DNA from: Cacajao melanocephalus
Taxonomy: Eukaryota > Chordata > Mammalia > Primates > Pitheciidae
Assembly (NCBI GenBank): GCA_963573385.1
Contig: CAUYLG010005447.1
Span: 1-64,000, forward strand
Length of the DNA: 64,000 nucleotides
Direction: 5' to 3'
The translations under genes and the position numbers were made by a program. Every line of letters begins with the position of its first letter. Positions within the stretch are counted from its first letter, which is position 1. The notes under the pieces were generated by a model, which saw only the letters and a list, made by a program, of their open reading frames with translations, did not search any database and had not been told where the DNA came from. Positions 1-15,736 of the stretch are shown here, piece by piece.

Positions 1-180
1 ATTCTAGCCTGGGCAGTAGAACAAGAATTCTGTTCTCTCTCCCTCTTTTTCTTCCTCTTTCTTTCTCTCATACATTCTTTTTCTTTCTTTCTTTCACTCT
101 CACTTTCTTTCCTCTCTTTTTCTTTCTTTCAAAAAAAAAAATAAATAAATAAAATAAATAAAAAAATAAAAAAAAAAGAA
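1..180 (+). repeat. Alu 3' end remnant followed by CT-rich and A-rich simple sequence
   Basis: The first 30 bases resemble the end of an Alu right arm (AGCCTGGGCA...). They are followed by a CTTT/TCTC-rich tract to about 130 and an A/TAAA-rich tract to 180. The Alu body lies off the left edge. Confidence 0.6.
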
Positions 181-194
181 ATACAGAAGAATAT

Positions 195-479
195 GGCCGG
201 GTGCAGTGGTTCACACCTATAATCCCAGCACTTAGGGAGGCCAAGGCGGGTGGATTACCTGAGGTCAGGAGTTTGAGACCAGTCTGACCAACATGGTAAA
301 ACTCTGTCTCTACTAAAAATACAAAAATTAGCCGGGTGTAGTAGCATAGGCCTGTAATCCCAGTTACCTGTGGGGCTGAGGCACGAGAATACCTTGAATC
401 CAGAAGGCAAAGTTTGCAGTGAGAGATTATGCCACTGCACTCCAGCCTGAGTAGATTAAGACTGTTTCTCAAAAAAAAA

Positions 480-480
<1 letters not shown>
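195..480 (+). mobile_element. Alu (AluS-like), full length
   Basis: It begins GGCCGGGTGCAGTGG, has both arms and the central ACTAAAAATACAAAAATTAG linker, and ends in an A tail that runs into a (GAAA)n microsatellite. The minus-strand ORFs here are only Alu read backwards. Confidence 0.93.

Positions 481-538
<58 letters not shown>
481..538 (+). repeat. (GAAA)n microsatellite at Alu tail
   Basis: About 14 uninterrupted GAAA units grow directly out of the Alu poly(A) tail, the usual origin of such arrays in primates. Confidence 0.95.
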
Positions 539-1539
539 GTTTATTATGATGATGGGTTGGCTCATGTGATTATGGAAGTTAAAAAGTCTCACAATTTGCC
601 ATCTGCAAGCTGGAGGCCTAGGAAAACTAGTGATGTAGTTTCATTCTAAGCCCAAAGGCCTGAGCACCAGTGAAGCCAGTGGCGTAAGTCTCAGTCCAAG
701 TCGGAAGGTATGAGAACCAGGAACACTGATGTTCAAAGGCAAAAGAAGATGAATGTCCTAGCTCCAGAAAACAGAGTGAACCTGCCCTCTACTCTGGCTT
801 TTTGTTCTATTTGGGCCCTCAGTGGATTAGATGATACCCTCACACATTGGTGAGAGTGGCCTTCTTTACTGACTGCCAATTCAAATGCTCTTCTCTTCTG
901 GGACCATCTACACAGACATACCCAGAACTAATGTCTTACCAGCTATCTGGACATTCCTTAGCTTGGTCCAATTGGTATATACAATCTTCAAAAGGAGCAT
1001 CTGTTCCAGACTTGGTTTGCAGGCGTAAGGGCTCCTGATCAGGGTTTTGTGGAATAAGTAGACATTGGTATAGAAAAGATAGCAGATGTACCAGGAAAAA
1101 GAAATCACTATATAAAGATCCAGAAGTATGCCCTTGGTGGGTGGAGAGGAATAAAAGTCTCTGCAACCAGCTTGGCCTTTCTGGAGCCAGGGTCCCTCAG
1201 GGGAGAGAAAAGAGTTGAAGCTGGAGAGGGAGGCAGTGGCCAAGCCACAGTCAAGCTCTGGACAGACAAGCTGAGGGCACAGGAGAGCCAACAAAGCATT
1301 CTCAGCAGGAAATGGAACAATTGGCTTGGCATTTCAGTTCTTTTGGCAGCAGGGTGGAGGATAGATTAGAGATGTGAGATTGTAGGCAAAGAATCCAGCC
1401 AGGAGCCTTGTGGTATCCAGAAAAAGAGTTTTAAGAACCCATAGATTAGGAGGGTGATGAGGGGCTGTACTTGGAGTGTAGGGTAGATGAAAGAATCTGG
1501 GAGACTTGTCATTTTTATTCAGCTGCTGTACCAAAATTC

Positions 1540-1665
1540 AACTCCTTGAAGTCACAAACCATGTTTCATCAATCCTGGTATCCCCAGCATCTAGCATAAT
1601 GTCTTGCACAGAAGAGATCCAATTTTGTTAAAGGATGGGTGGATGAATGAATGAATGAAGGAAGG
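1540..1665 (+). repeat. L2 3' end-like fragment
   Basis: It shows the L2 tail pattern: CCCCAGCATCTAGCATAATG, then cttgcacag, ending in repeated GAATGAAT-type units. Confidence 0.5.
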
Positions 1666-1999
1666 AATTTTCCTCTAAGACCTCTCAGGACATCACTATG
1701 TCTAATCAATGTTGGTTATTATTATTATTATTACTATTGTCCTAGCTTCCCTCTAGGGAAAGTGGAGGCCCTGAAGAGGTGAGAGTCACAGAAAATTTTA
1801 CTCTGCTCAGACTAGAAAGTCCCCGCCTTTGCTCAGAGAAGGCCAGCTGGAGTCAACAGGAGGAAGAGCTCTGGCCAGGAAACCGGGCCATGGTTGCTAT
1901 CATGGCCTTGGCTGTCTGCCTGTAGGGCTTTCAGGGCCACAGCTGGGACTTTTCCATGGTGCTGGGGACCTGGACATGGGAGGCCAGGCAGGGTAGTAG

Positions 2000-2400
2000 A
2001 AGATACCCTGAATTTGTGGCCCAGTTTAGCCACTTAATTGCTTATGACCTGAACCTCAATTTCCTCTTCTGAAAAATGAAATCAACTTCATAAAATTGCT
2101 GTAAGGATTGAAAGAGGCAAGGCTATTAAAGGTGCTTATTACAGATAAATTTAACTAGTATGAGTTTGTGTGTGACAGCAGTATAGCAAAAATGCCCCAA
2201 ATTTGGAGACTTGGTTCTGTTATTTTCTGTCTGTGGTTCTGCTTAAAATATTTAACTTCTCTGAACCTTATTTATCAATTCTCAAAAGGGAAAATAAAGT
2301 ACCTGTTACAGCAAGCTATTGTAAAGACCAGAAATCAGAGAATATAAGCAAATAAGCTTGATCAACTATAAAATGCAACCTATCTCTAAATCATTATAAT
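2000..2400 (+). repeat. Two MIR-like fragments
   Basis: At 2,000-2,145 and 2,205-2,400 the MIR core order is visible: a 'tgacctgaacctcaatttcctc'-like stretch, then GAAAAATGAAATC, then GTAAGGATTGAAAG. Both copies are diverged. Confidence 0.55.
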
Positions 2401-2814
2401 TGTTGTTATAATAATCATAATAGAAAAGACAACTTGATGATTGTTCGTCTTTGGGGACAGATTATGTGATAGCCTTAGAGAGTTTTGCAAGCAGAGGCAG
2501 GTGTCCTGGCAGCTTTGAAACTGGCATGCGAATGGCCATCAGTTAACATGTTCACGCTTCAATTTCCCTCATCAATGCTCCAGGTGGCTGAAATTATGTT
2601 TTCTAAGAGCTCTGCACTTCCTGTGACCAGCATGTGACCCAGAGGTCTGACTCCCACCAGACAATTTCTTTAAGGGTAAAGGGTATAAAGTAAGAGTGAC
2701 TGCAAGAGATTTATCCAGAATCTATGTTTGGGGATTTTGCAAATCATTTAGCAGGGACCCCTGATGCTCCAAGCAGCTTGTGGCAGAGGAAAGATCCCTT
2801 TTCAGAAAAGGAAT

Positions 2815-2935
2815 TAGACACCAAGTTCCAGCCCAAGCTCTGGTCACTAATTTGCTGTGTGACCTTGGGCAAATCACTGCTTTCCCTGTACTATGGGATC
2901 CTCAATTTGCAAAATGAAGTTTGGATGCCAATATG
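2815..2935 (+). repeat. MIR fragment
   Basis: It contains the MIR core TGTGTGACCTTGGGCAAATC followed by a pyrimidine run and TTGCAAAATG, close to the family consensus. Confidence 0.7.
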
Positions 2936-3599
2936 CAGTGTTTACATCAACCAAACCTCCCCAAGATGGCTACACCTTCTATTGGAAGGGTGGTATCTTA
3001 GCTTATAGGATGTTAGCTACCCTGAGTTCTAGTCAGCCTGGAGAAAAGGCCACAAACAAAGGGTGAGGGGTCTGGAGTCAGAGTAAGCTCTGGAGCCCAG
3101 CAAGGTAGAAGGCCTGTTTGTTTTGTAAGATCCAAAAAAATGGAAGGAGGGGGACAAAGCCTTTCCGCCTTTCTTTTTCCTAGAAGTCCCAGAAACTAAT
3201 ATTACCCTGGAAAAATCTCTGTCATCCCCTAAAATGGGATAGCTAATGTAATCAAAACAGCCAGCCTGGCTGATGACACATTCCAAGGAGATGAAAATGA
3301 AATGAGAGAAAGAAAAATGGGGAACTAGAAAAAAAAAACTGTCAGAGAAAATAAGCAGCGGAAGCTGATGACCAAAAAGGGGAACCAAAGGCTTGATGTT
3401 TGGCCTGGAACAGTGAAGACAGAAGAATAACATTACAAAACATATTCAAGAAATGGGAATGAGGAGGATGCGGTTTAGACCAAGATGTGAGAGCAGACCC
3501 TATTGTGGGCCACACCAGGACTCCAGTCTGGGTGTCTAGACCCGACTTCTCACCAAGCTGCCTGGCAATGCAGTAGTGAAGAGTCCAAACTGTGCTGGG

Positions 3600-3760
3600 C
3601 ACAGATACAGAAGACCTGTTTCCCAATCCTTGCCCTGTCACATTCTTGAACTATGACCTTGGACAGGTCATTTGACCGCTCTGTGTCATGGCACGATAGT
3701 CTCTGTCTTGCTTGTCTCACAAGACTGTCATGGGTTTGAAGTGAAGTGACACTAAATACT
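3600..3760 (+). repeat. MIR-like fragment
   Basis: The stretch ACTATGACCTTGGACAGGTC followed by tttgacc and ctgtg matches the MIR core in order. It is diverged. Confidence 0.55.
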
Positions 3761-5275
3761 GTCCCCCAAGCACAATGCCTCATGTCCCATTCAATGGGAG
3801 AATTTCAAGAACTGAGATATTTCCTTCCTTTGCAGCTGTCTAGGAAGTGAAAAAGTGATGGAAATTACAAAGAAATTCAGATATTTATATTTCTCTTCTG
3901 CATATGAGGGCCTGAGACAGCCAGCCACTCAGCCACTGTCAAACAGTGATTCAGGGAAAGTGGGTCTGTGCCCAGTGTGGTTCAAACCCAGCCAAAGCAC
4001 AGTAGCCATTTTCAGATTTTAAACTTTTTCTTTAGCTGATATCTAACTATCCCCAACCTTTCAATTCATTCATTCAGCAAACATGTGCCTGACATAGAGC
4101 TCATGGCCAGCACAGACTAGGCACTTAATTACTGCTCATGACATTAATGAATAAATAGGCAAATGAATGAATAAGTAAATGCCAGGCCCTGTCCTAGGTG
4201 CTAAGATAGATTCAAAGAAGAATTGGTAGATCTTGTCATATATTTGATGAAGGAAATATACCCAGAAACCTTCAAAATACAGGCTGCAATCAAGGGCTGT
4301 AAAAAAGGAATGCAAAGGCTTATGTGTCCCAATGAGTCTGGAAAGACTTTCTGGAAAAGGCTTGGCTGCCTTTTCCAGGCAAGAGAAACAATGCCTGCAA
4401 GGGCGTGTTCTGGGAAAGATGAGAAAATTGGTTATTACTGCAGCAGAGGGTATTTGAAAGAAGTGACTGATGAGACGTGGCCTGAGAGGTGCTGTGGGCC
4501 AAGTCAGGCCTCCCGATGGCTATACTGAGGAGTTGGGTTCTAGTGCACAGACATGGAGAGTGGTAATTTCTGGGTGTGAAGTCATTTAAGCAGATCAGAT
4601 GGGTGGTTTGGGATAGATAAATTTGCCATTAGGACTAAGTTTGGACTGAACCTTTTTTTTTTTTTTAACCAAGCACTTTTACCAAGCGCTTCTCTTGGTA
4701 AACAATGATGTGACACTGTTTTAATAGAACTCAGAGTGAGTCAGAGTCTTTTGGGATGAAAAAGAGAAATGAATGCTGAGACGCTTCAAGAGTGGAATGG
4801 ACAGGTCTCAGGGACCAATGAGATGTGAAAGGAGACGGGGAGGAACTCAAAAGATGGATACCTGCTTTCTACCTTGGCTATCTGCGTGGGTAGGAGAAGC
4901 AGATCTGGGAGTGGCATAATGAGACCAGGAACTGCAGAGGGTTTATTTGCCTTCCTGGCACTCAGCATGGTGCCTGGCAGTGTGGTGAGAATGGCATCAA
5001 AAGATGGTTTGGGGAACTTTAAGACCCTCCTCCTCAGAAATTCATCTTAGATCCTGCCCCTCAAAAGACACCCCAAATGAATATACAGATGAAGGAAAAT
5101 ACATGTACCTCCTATACAAATGCAACCTCTATGCCGGTCCTGTATTACTTCTTCCAACCAAACTGATTTCCCAAGGCCCTCTTAGCTAGGGATTTTGTAT
5201 CTGCCACAGAGATTTATTACATCTTGGTTGAAAAAAAAAGAAAGAAGAAAGAGAGGGAGAAAAAGGAGAAATGCA

Positions 5276-5333
5276 AAGAAAGAAGGACGAACTCATTGAA
5301 GAAATGAAAGAAGGAAGGATGAACTCATTGAAG
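5276..5333 (+). repeat. Tandem duplication of a 28-29 bp unit
   Basis: The unit containing GAAGGACGAACTCATTGAAG occurs twice back to back, the second copy having GGATGAACTCATTGAAG. It lies beside a GA-rich tract and is probably slippage-derived. Confidence 0.8.
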
Positions 5334-5826
5334 TTGAGTGACATCCAAGTGTGAATGCCCAGTGGGCATATTGAAACACACGTCTGGAACTCATCTAAGA
5401 GCCATTTACTGAATTATGAGAGCTTTCAATTTGGGAGTTGTAGGAAAAAGACTCTACACTTAACTACAGCAGAGGCCAGGCAAATAAGCAAGTGAAATAG
5501 ACCAACAATAAGATAGCAGAGAAATTGTGGGGGAGGAAAGGGGAATCTCTGGTGACCTGTAAACATATGATTCACCTAGAGGGATGGCTGTCCCTCTGCT
5601 TTCATGGATTGTTGCCATCTAAGAATGTGACTTCAAATTGCCAAATCTGATTCCATCCAGGCAAACCAGAAATCCAGATTTTTAAATGAGAAATCTCCCA
5701 ATTTGAAGTACTGGCAATTAATAGTATTTGTTTTAAACACTGTACAGGCCAAACAGAATACGCCTGTAGGCTGGAACCAGATAGAGGCCACCAGCTGGCA
5801 AACTCTCATGAAGCATGAGAATGACC

Positions 5827-8092
<2,266 letters not shown>

Positions 8093-9026
8093 CAGGGGAG
8101 TCAAAATGGCTGAATAGACACAACTCTGGTCCACAATACTCAGCGAGAAAGGCGCAGAAATCCATAAATCTCCTAGCTCCAACCGAGGTACCAAGTGCAT
8201 TTCAATGGGTCTGGTCCAATGGTAAGCAAAGCCCAGGCAGGGCAGACAGAGGTGGGGGGGTGCCACTTCACCCAGAAAGTGCATCTGACTGGTGAGTTGG
8301 AGGCTCCCCCTCTGGCACTTCGGTCCAGATACAGCACTTCCCCCAAAGCCTCAGCAATACACAGAACAGGGGATCTTTGCCAGTCAAGCACCAGGAATTG
8401 CAAGCACAGAGTTGAATAATAATCCAGGATGGTGTCCCGGATTGGTGCACAGATCTAAGCAAACGCATAAGCCCATAAGCCAGCTGGGAGAGCCTGTGGA
8501 CCAAGCTATTGTCCCCTCCCCCTGCCGGAGAAAGAGGGAGCTGAAAGCGAGAGGACAGACTGAGCAGCTGGGCAGGCCCCTCCCCCATGACTAGAGAGAG
8601 GTAGCTGAAAACGGGGAGACAGGCAGTGCAGCTGGGCGGGTCCCTACCCTCCCTCACAAACCCCAGAGAGCTGAAGCACTAACTCTAGCGGGTTGCGCAG
8701 CCAGTGCTGCAGTCTGAGCTGAACCCTAAATGATCCAGTCCTGTGGAGGAAGAACATAGCCCACCATTAAAGGGGTGGGACTAGGCCTCAGGTTTTAACA
8801 AAAAACACAGGAAGCCTATGTAGCAACAGGACGGTTCTTGACCACCCAGCAGCACCTCCAGGTCAGTGGAAGAGGTGGGCCTAAACTCCCAGTGTAAATA
8901 AAAAAGACACAGGAAGCTTACCTAGCAACCTGAAGGAGTCCGTAGAAACCAAGTAGCGCCTCGACAAGCAGACAAGCAACGTCATCAAGCAGCTCCCTGA
9001 GACCACAGCCAGGAAAATCCATGAAG

Positions 9027-10064
9027 ATGGGGAAAAAAAAAAGTGCAAAAAAGATGAAACCATCAAAGACCGGAACACCTCTTCTCCTTCAAAGGATCAC
9101 AACTCCTCAACAACACAGGAACACAACATGACTGAGAAAGAGTGCAACGAATTGACAGAAACACGCTTCAGAAGGTGGATAATAACAAATTTTTCTGAGC
9201 TAAAGGAACACGTTCTAACTCAATGCAAAGAAACCAAAAACCTTGAAAAAATGTTAGACAAAATGCTAACTAGAATAACCAGCTTAGAGAAGAACATAAA
9301 CGACTTGATGGAGTTGAAAAACACAGCATGAGAACTATGTGAAGCAAGCACAAGTTTTAATAGCAGAATCGATTAAGCAGAAGAAAGGATATCAGAGATT
9401 GAATATCAACTCAATGAAATAAAAAGAGAAGGCAAGACAAGAGAAAAAAGAGTGAAAACAAACAAACAAAGCCTCCAAGAAATATGGGATTATGTGAAAA
9501 GACCTAATCTACACTTGATTGGTGTACCTGAATATGACGGGGAGAATGAATCCAAGCTGGAAAACACTCTTCAGGATTTTATCCAGGAGAACTTCCCAAG
9601 CTAGCAAGGCACTCCAACATTCAAATCCAAGAAATACAGAGAACTCCACAAAGATATTCCTCAAGAAGAGCAACCTCAAGGCACATAATCGTCAGATTCA
9701 TCAGGGTTGAAATGAAGGAAAAAATACTAAGGGCAGCCAGAGAGAAAGGTCAGGTCACCCGCAGAGGGAAGCCAATCAGGCTCACAGCAGATCTGTCAGC
9801 AGAAATCCTACAAGCCAGAAGAGAGTGGGGACCAATATTCAACATCCTTGAAGAAAAGAACTTTCAACCAAGAATATCATATCCAGCCAAACTAAGCTTC
9901 ATAAGTGAAGGAGAAATAAAATCCTTTATGGACAAGCAATTACTGAGAGATTTCATCACCACCAGACCTGCCCTAGAAGAGCTCCTGAAAGAAACACTAA
10001 GCATGGAAAAGAACAAGTACCAGCCACTGCAAAAGCACACCACATGGCAAAGATCAAAAATGTA
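9027..10064 (+). pseudogene. L1 ORF1 (RNA-binding chaperone), inactivated
   Basis: The ATGGGG start at 9,027 matches the usual ORF1 start. The coiled-coil part (LEKMLDKMLTRITSLEKNI, 9.24-9.30 kb) and the C-terminal domain (IFNILEEKNFQPRISYPAKL at about 9.84-9.90 kb) are recognisable. They lie in different frames, with stops near 9,329 and 9,373. This is a decayed L1 protein gene, not a cellular gene. Confidence 0.9.
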
Positions 10065-10113
10065 ATAAAGAAAATAAGTCAGCTAACGGGAAAGAAAACC
10101 AGCCAGTAATAAA

Positions 10114-13100
10114 ATGGCAGGATCAAATTCACACATAACAACATTAATATTGAATGTAAATGGCCTACATGCCCCAATCAAAAGACACAGACTTACAAAT
10201 TGAATAAAAAGTCAAGACTCATCAGTGTGCTGTATTCAGGAAACCCATCTCACATACAAAGACACACATAGACTCAAAATGAAGGGATGGAAGAAGATTT
10301 ACCAAGCAAATGGAGAACAAAAAAGAGCAGGGATTGCACTCCTGGTCTCTGATAAAACGAACTTCAAACCAACAATGATCAAAAGAGACAAAGAAGGGCA
10401 TTACATAATGGTAAAATGATCAATTCAACAAGAAGAGCTAACTATCCTAAATATACACGCACCCAACACAGGAGCACCCAGATACATAAAGCAAGTTCTT
10501 AATGCCCTAAAATGAAATTTAGACTCCTGCACAGTAATAGTGGGAGACTTCAACATGCCACTGTAAATATTAGACAGATCAACGAGACAGAAAATTAACA
10601 AGGACATCCAGGACTTGAATGCAGAGCTGGACCAAGCGGACCTAATAGACATACAGAACACTCCACCCCAAATCCACAGAATATAAATTTTTCTCAGCAC
10701 CACATCACACTTACTCCAAAATTGACCACATCATTGAAAGCAAATCACTCCTCAGCAAATGCAAAAGAATGGAAATCATAACAAACAGTCTATCAGACCA
10801 CAGCACAATCAGATTAGAACTCAAGATTAAGAAACACACTCAAACCCACACAACCACTTGGAGACTGAACAACTTGCTTCTGAGTGTCAACTGGATAAAC
10901 AATGAAACAAAGGCAGAAATAAAGATGTTCTTTGAAACCAATCAGAATCTCTGGGACACCTTTAAAGCAGTGTGGAGAGGGAAATTTATAGCAGTAAATG
11001 GACACATGAGAAACAAGGAAAGATCTAAAATTGACACCCTACATCAAAATTGAAAGAGCTAGAGGAGGAAGATCAAAAAAACTCAAAAACTAGCAGAAGA
11101 CAAGAAATAACTAAGATCAGAGCAGAACTGAAGGAGATAAAGACATAAAAAACCCTTCAAAAACATTAATAAATCCAGGAGCTGGTTTTTTGAAAAGATC
11201 AACAAAATAGACTAACAAAAAAGCCAGACTAACAAAAAAGAAAAGAGAGAAGAATCAAATCAATGCAATAAAAAATGATAAAGGGGCTATCACCACTGAT
11301 CCTACAGAAATACAAACTATCATCAGAGATTACTACAAACAGTTCTATGCACATAAACCAGTAAAACAGGAAGAAATGGATAAATTCCTGGACACTTGTA
11401 CTTTACCAAGACTAAACCAAGAGGAAGTTGAAACCCTAAATAGATCAATAACAAGGGCTGAAGTTGAGGCAGCAATCAATAGCCTACCAACCAAAAAAAG
11501 TCCAGGTCCAGACAGGTTCACAGCCAAATTCTGGCAAACATACAAACAGGAGCTGGTTCAATTCCTTCTGAAACTATATCAAAAAATACAAAAAGAAGGA
11601 ATCCTCCCTAACTCATTTTATGAGACCAACATCATCCTGATACCAAAACCAGGCAGAGATGCAACTAAAAAAGAAAACTTCAGGCCAATATCCATGATGA
11701 ACATCAACGTAAAAATCTTCAATAAATGCTGGCAAACTGAATGCAACAGCACATCAAAAAGCTTATTCATCATGATCAAGTACGCTTCATCCCAGGGATG
11801 CAAGGCTGATTCAACATACACAAGTCCATAAACATAATCCACCGCATAAATGGAACCAAAGACAAAAACCACACGATTATCTCAATAAATGCAGAAAAGG
11901 CCTTCAACAAAATTCAACAGCCCTTCATGCTAAAAACTCTCAATAAACTAGGTATCGACGGAATGTATCATAAAATGATAAAAGCTATATATGACAAACC
12001 TACAGCCAATATCATACTGAATGGGCAAAAGCTGGAATAATTCCCTTTGAAATCAGGCACTAGACAAGGATGCCCTCTCTCATCACTCCTATTCAATATA
12101 GTATTGGAAGTCCTAGCCAGAGCAATCAGGCAAGAAAAAGAAATAATGAGTATTCAATTAGGAAAGGAGGAAATCAAACTGTCTCTATTTGCAGATGACA
12201 TGATTGTATATTTACAAGACCCCATCTTCTCAGCCCAAAATCTTCTGAAACTGATAAGCAACTTCAGCAATGTCTCAGGATACAAAATCAGTGTGCAGAA
12301 ATCACAAGCATTCCTATATACCAATAACAGACAAACAGAGAACCAACTCAAGAGCGAACTCCCACTCACCATTGCTACAAAGAGAATAAAATACCTAGTA
12401 ATACAACTAACAAAGGATGGAAAGGACCTCTTCAAGGAAAACTACAAACCACCGCTCAATGAAATAAGAGCAGAGACAAACAGATGGAAAAACATCCCAT
12501 GCTTATGGTTGGGAAGAATCAATATTGTGAAAATGGCCATACTGCCCAAAGAAATGCATCGATTCAGTGCTATCCCCATCAAGCTACCAATGACCTTTTT
12601 CACAGAACTGGAAAAAAACCACTTTAAACTTCATATGGAATCACAAGAGAGCCTGCATAGCCAAGACAATCCTAAGCAAAAAGAACAAAGCCGGAGACAT
12701 CACACTGCCAGACTTCAAACTATACTACAAGGCTACAGTAATCAAAACAGCATTGTACTGGTACCAAAACAGAGACATAGATCAATGGAACAGAATGGAG
12801 GCCTCAGAAGCAATACCACACATCTACAACCATCTGATCTTTGACAAACCTGGCAAAAACAAGCAAAGGGGAAAGGACTCCATGTTTAATAAATGGTGTT
12901 GAGAAAACTGGCTAGCAATGTGCAGAAAGCAGAAACTGGACCCCTTCCTGTCACCTTACACTAAAATTAACTCCAGATGGATTAAAGATTTAAACATAAA
13001 ACCTAACACCATAAAAACTCTAGAAGAAAATGTAGGCAAAACCATCCAGGACATAGGCATAGGCAAGGACTTCATGACTAAAACACAAAAAGCAATGATA

Positions 13101-13911
13101 ACAAAAGCCAAGATAAATGGGATCTAATTAAACTTCAGAGCTTCTGTACAGCAAAATATATAATCATTAGAGTGAACTGGCAACCAACAGAATAGGAAAA
13201 AATGTTTGCTATCTATCCATCTGACAAACAGTTAATATCCAGAATCAACAAAGAACTAAAGCAGAAACACAAGAAAAAAACAAACCCATTCAAAAGTGGG
13301 TGAAGGATGTGAACAGACGCTTTTCAAAAGAAGACATATATGAGGCCAACAAACATACGAAAATATGTTCATCATCACTGGTCATTAGAGAAGTGCAAAT
13401 CAAAACCACATTGAGGTATCATCTCACGCCAGTTAGAATGGTGATCATTAAAAAATCTGGAGACAACAGATGATAGAGAGGATATGGGGAAATAGGAACA
13501 CTCTTACACTGTTGGTGGGAGTGTAAATTAGTTCAACCATTGTGGAAGACAGTGTGGCAATTTCCCAAGGATCTAGAAATAGAAATTCCATTTGACCCAG
13601 CAATCCCATTACTGGGTATATACCCAAAGGACTATAAATCATTCTATTATAAAGACACATGCACACGTATGTTCATTGCAGCCCTATGTACAATAGCAAA
13701 GACCTGGAACCAACCCAAGTGCTCATCAATGATAGACTGGACGAAGAAAACATAGCACATATACACCATGGAATACTACACAGCCATAAAAAATAATGAG
13801 TTCATGTCCTTTGTAGGGACTTGGATGAATCTGGAAACCATCATTCTCAGCAAACTGACACAAGAACAGAAAACCAAACACTGCATGTTCTCACTCATAG
13901 GCAGATGTTGA
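10114..13911 (+). pseudogene. L1 ORF2 (endonuclease-reverse transcriptase), inactivated
   Basis: The start MAGSNSHIT... lies at 10,114. An early TGA interrupts the frame near 10,204, and further breaks follow. The endonuclease region (CCIQETHLTYKD at about 10.23 kb), the reverse-transcriptase motifs [13 protein letters not shown] (about 12.06 kb) and FADDMI (about 12.19 kb, holding the catalytic Asp pair) and the C-terminal CMFSLIGR stretch are visible. The reverse transcriptase has an open run of 265 codons (12,047-12,844), suggesting moderate rather than great age. Confidence 0.93.
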
Positions 13912-15736
13912 ACAATGAGAACACGTGGACTCAGAGAGAGGAGCATCACACACTGGGGGCAGTGAAGGTGGGGGCTAGGGGAGGGACAGCGTGTGGCAGA
14001 GCGATAACATGGGGAGAAATGCGGGATATAGATGAAGGGGGAATAGAGGCAGCAAACCGCCTGGTTATGTGTGCACCTATGCAACAACCCTGCATGACCT
14101 GCATATGTACCCCAGAACTTAAAGTAAAATAAATAAATAAATAAAAAGGAAATATCCCCAAAGGCAAGCGATTGTCATAGCGTAATTATGGCAGGCACAA
14201 TAAAGTAAGACTTAGATAGAAGCAATGCCTAATGGCACCCAAATGCCCTAATGGCACCCCAATGTAGTATGCTAATGCTAGGAAGGAAAACAAAACGTTC
14301 ATCGAATGCCTTCTACTTCCAGTGGCTTTAGGAAAAATGACTTCCTTTAATAGTTGTAAGCATTTTATCTTGTATCAGTCAAGTCATGACTTCTGTTCAA
14401 TAATTGTGCATTTCTCCTCTTTTAAGTCACAAGGTATTCATCTACCATACTTTGGGTTAGACAATATCATGTGTAATGTGAGTTAGGTAATAACATGTGG
14501 CTTGCTTTGGCTAAAGAAATGTGGGAAGTGATGCATTTCACCTCCAGATAAAAACTTTAGAAGCCATAAAATAATTCACCTTGTTCATTTTTTCTGCTTT
14601 TTTAGTTATCAATGTGTGTATTGAGCTAACTATCCTCCGTTAGTCAGATCTTGGAGTAATTACGATTAACAGAGCCCCCAGTGAATCTGAACACTGTTGG
14701 TTTACCTTGTTGAACAGGTGTGAACTAGAAATAAACTGTTATTTAAGTCACTGAGATTTTAAGCTTTGGTTGGTGTTGTTAGGACTGCATTATCTGGACT
14801 ACCTGACACACACAGCATGACTTCATACATACCACCTCAAGGACACTCATCCAACAAAATGGAAAGAAATTGTATTAAAAACAAAGAGTCATAAGAGGAT
14901 TCAACTGAAAAGTTAAAGGAACATCCTGGCATGACAGGTATTGCAAAGGTATTTCAGAAATGGGAAAACTTTCTAATTTTGAAAATATTCTTAACCTTTC
15001 AAAAAAAGTATTTTTAAAAAAAGTTGTTTCATTATCTGAGAGTTTCTGGAACATAAAATTCTAATTTCTTACTAGTGATCTTGAATGCTGAAACCCACCT
15101 ACTTCATGACTCTGATTCTTGGATACGCTTACATTTGTCTTGAACCAATAATCAGGCTTAAGTACAAATAATGTATAAGTGTGTAAATAACAAAAGATTA
15201 TAAACTACTATTCAGATATGTCTTTTTAGTATGACTCCTAACATGTTAGATATTTGTCTAAGAACCTATCTTTTTCCTTTTACAATGCCAACATAACAAT
15301 GCTGTGGTAGAGTCCCCTCTGCCAGTTGTGGAAAGTTTATATTCACCAACTCAGAAAATATTGGATTCTAGCAATGCTAGGAACAAAGGACCATCAGTCT
15401 CTTACTCCCTCAAAATCTAGGAAATTTCTTAGACTTTTAAAGTAGAAGTCATCCACATTCTAACAATTAAATAGGAGTTTCAAAGTATTGTAGCATATTT
15501 TATAACCAAATTAGATGCTCTGTGCTGGATAAGTACACTTCAAGATACTGTGTATTAGAGTAATAAACCAACAGTAAGATATCTGTAAAGCAAAGACATC
15601 AAATGCCTCTGACAGATGGTCTTTAGAATGTATATGAGTCTTGCCACCTACTTTGAATCATGTAGAGAAAATGTAGTTACCATTTTTACATGTGCTGATG
15701 AGATTATTACTCATTTTTTCTGCTAGTGGAATGTAA

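Larger units (their letters stand above)
541..5826. other. Intergenic, old repeats, no gene seen
   Basis: This is mixed-composition DNA with stop codons in all frames. I can recognise only ancient MIR and L2 pieces, listed separately, plus a short GA-rich stretch near 5.23-5.33 kb. No splice-flanked conserved exon or promoter could be supported. Confidence 0.6.
8093..14147 (+). mobile_element. Near full-length primate L1 retrotransposon
   Basis: The 5' UTR starts with AAAATGGCTGAATAGACA. It is followed by ORF1 (about 9,027-10,064), ORF2 (about 10,114-13,911), a short 3' UTR and an (AAAT)n tail. The 3' end reads TGTACCCCAGAACTTAAAGT, differing from the human L1PA end I recall (ACCCTAAAACTTAAAG), so it belongs to an older or separate primate L1 lineage. 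Length of about 6 kb is normal for a complete element. Both ORFs are broken, so it should not be autonomously mobile. I could not find a convincing target-site duplication. Confidence 0.95.

Noticed and set aside
481..538. Regular repeats as a possible CRISPR array
   Set aside because: A tetranucleotide microsatellite on an Alu tail in a primate genome; no spacers.
68..592. 174-codon ORF with repeated FLSF units
   Set aside because: Translation of (TTTC)n microsatellite plus antisense Alu.
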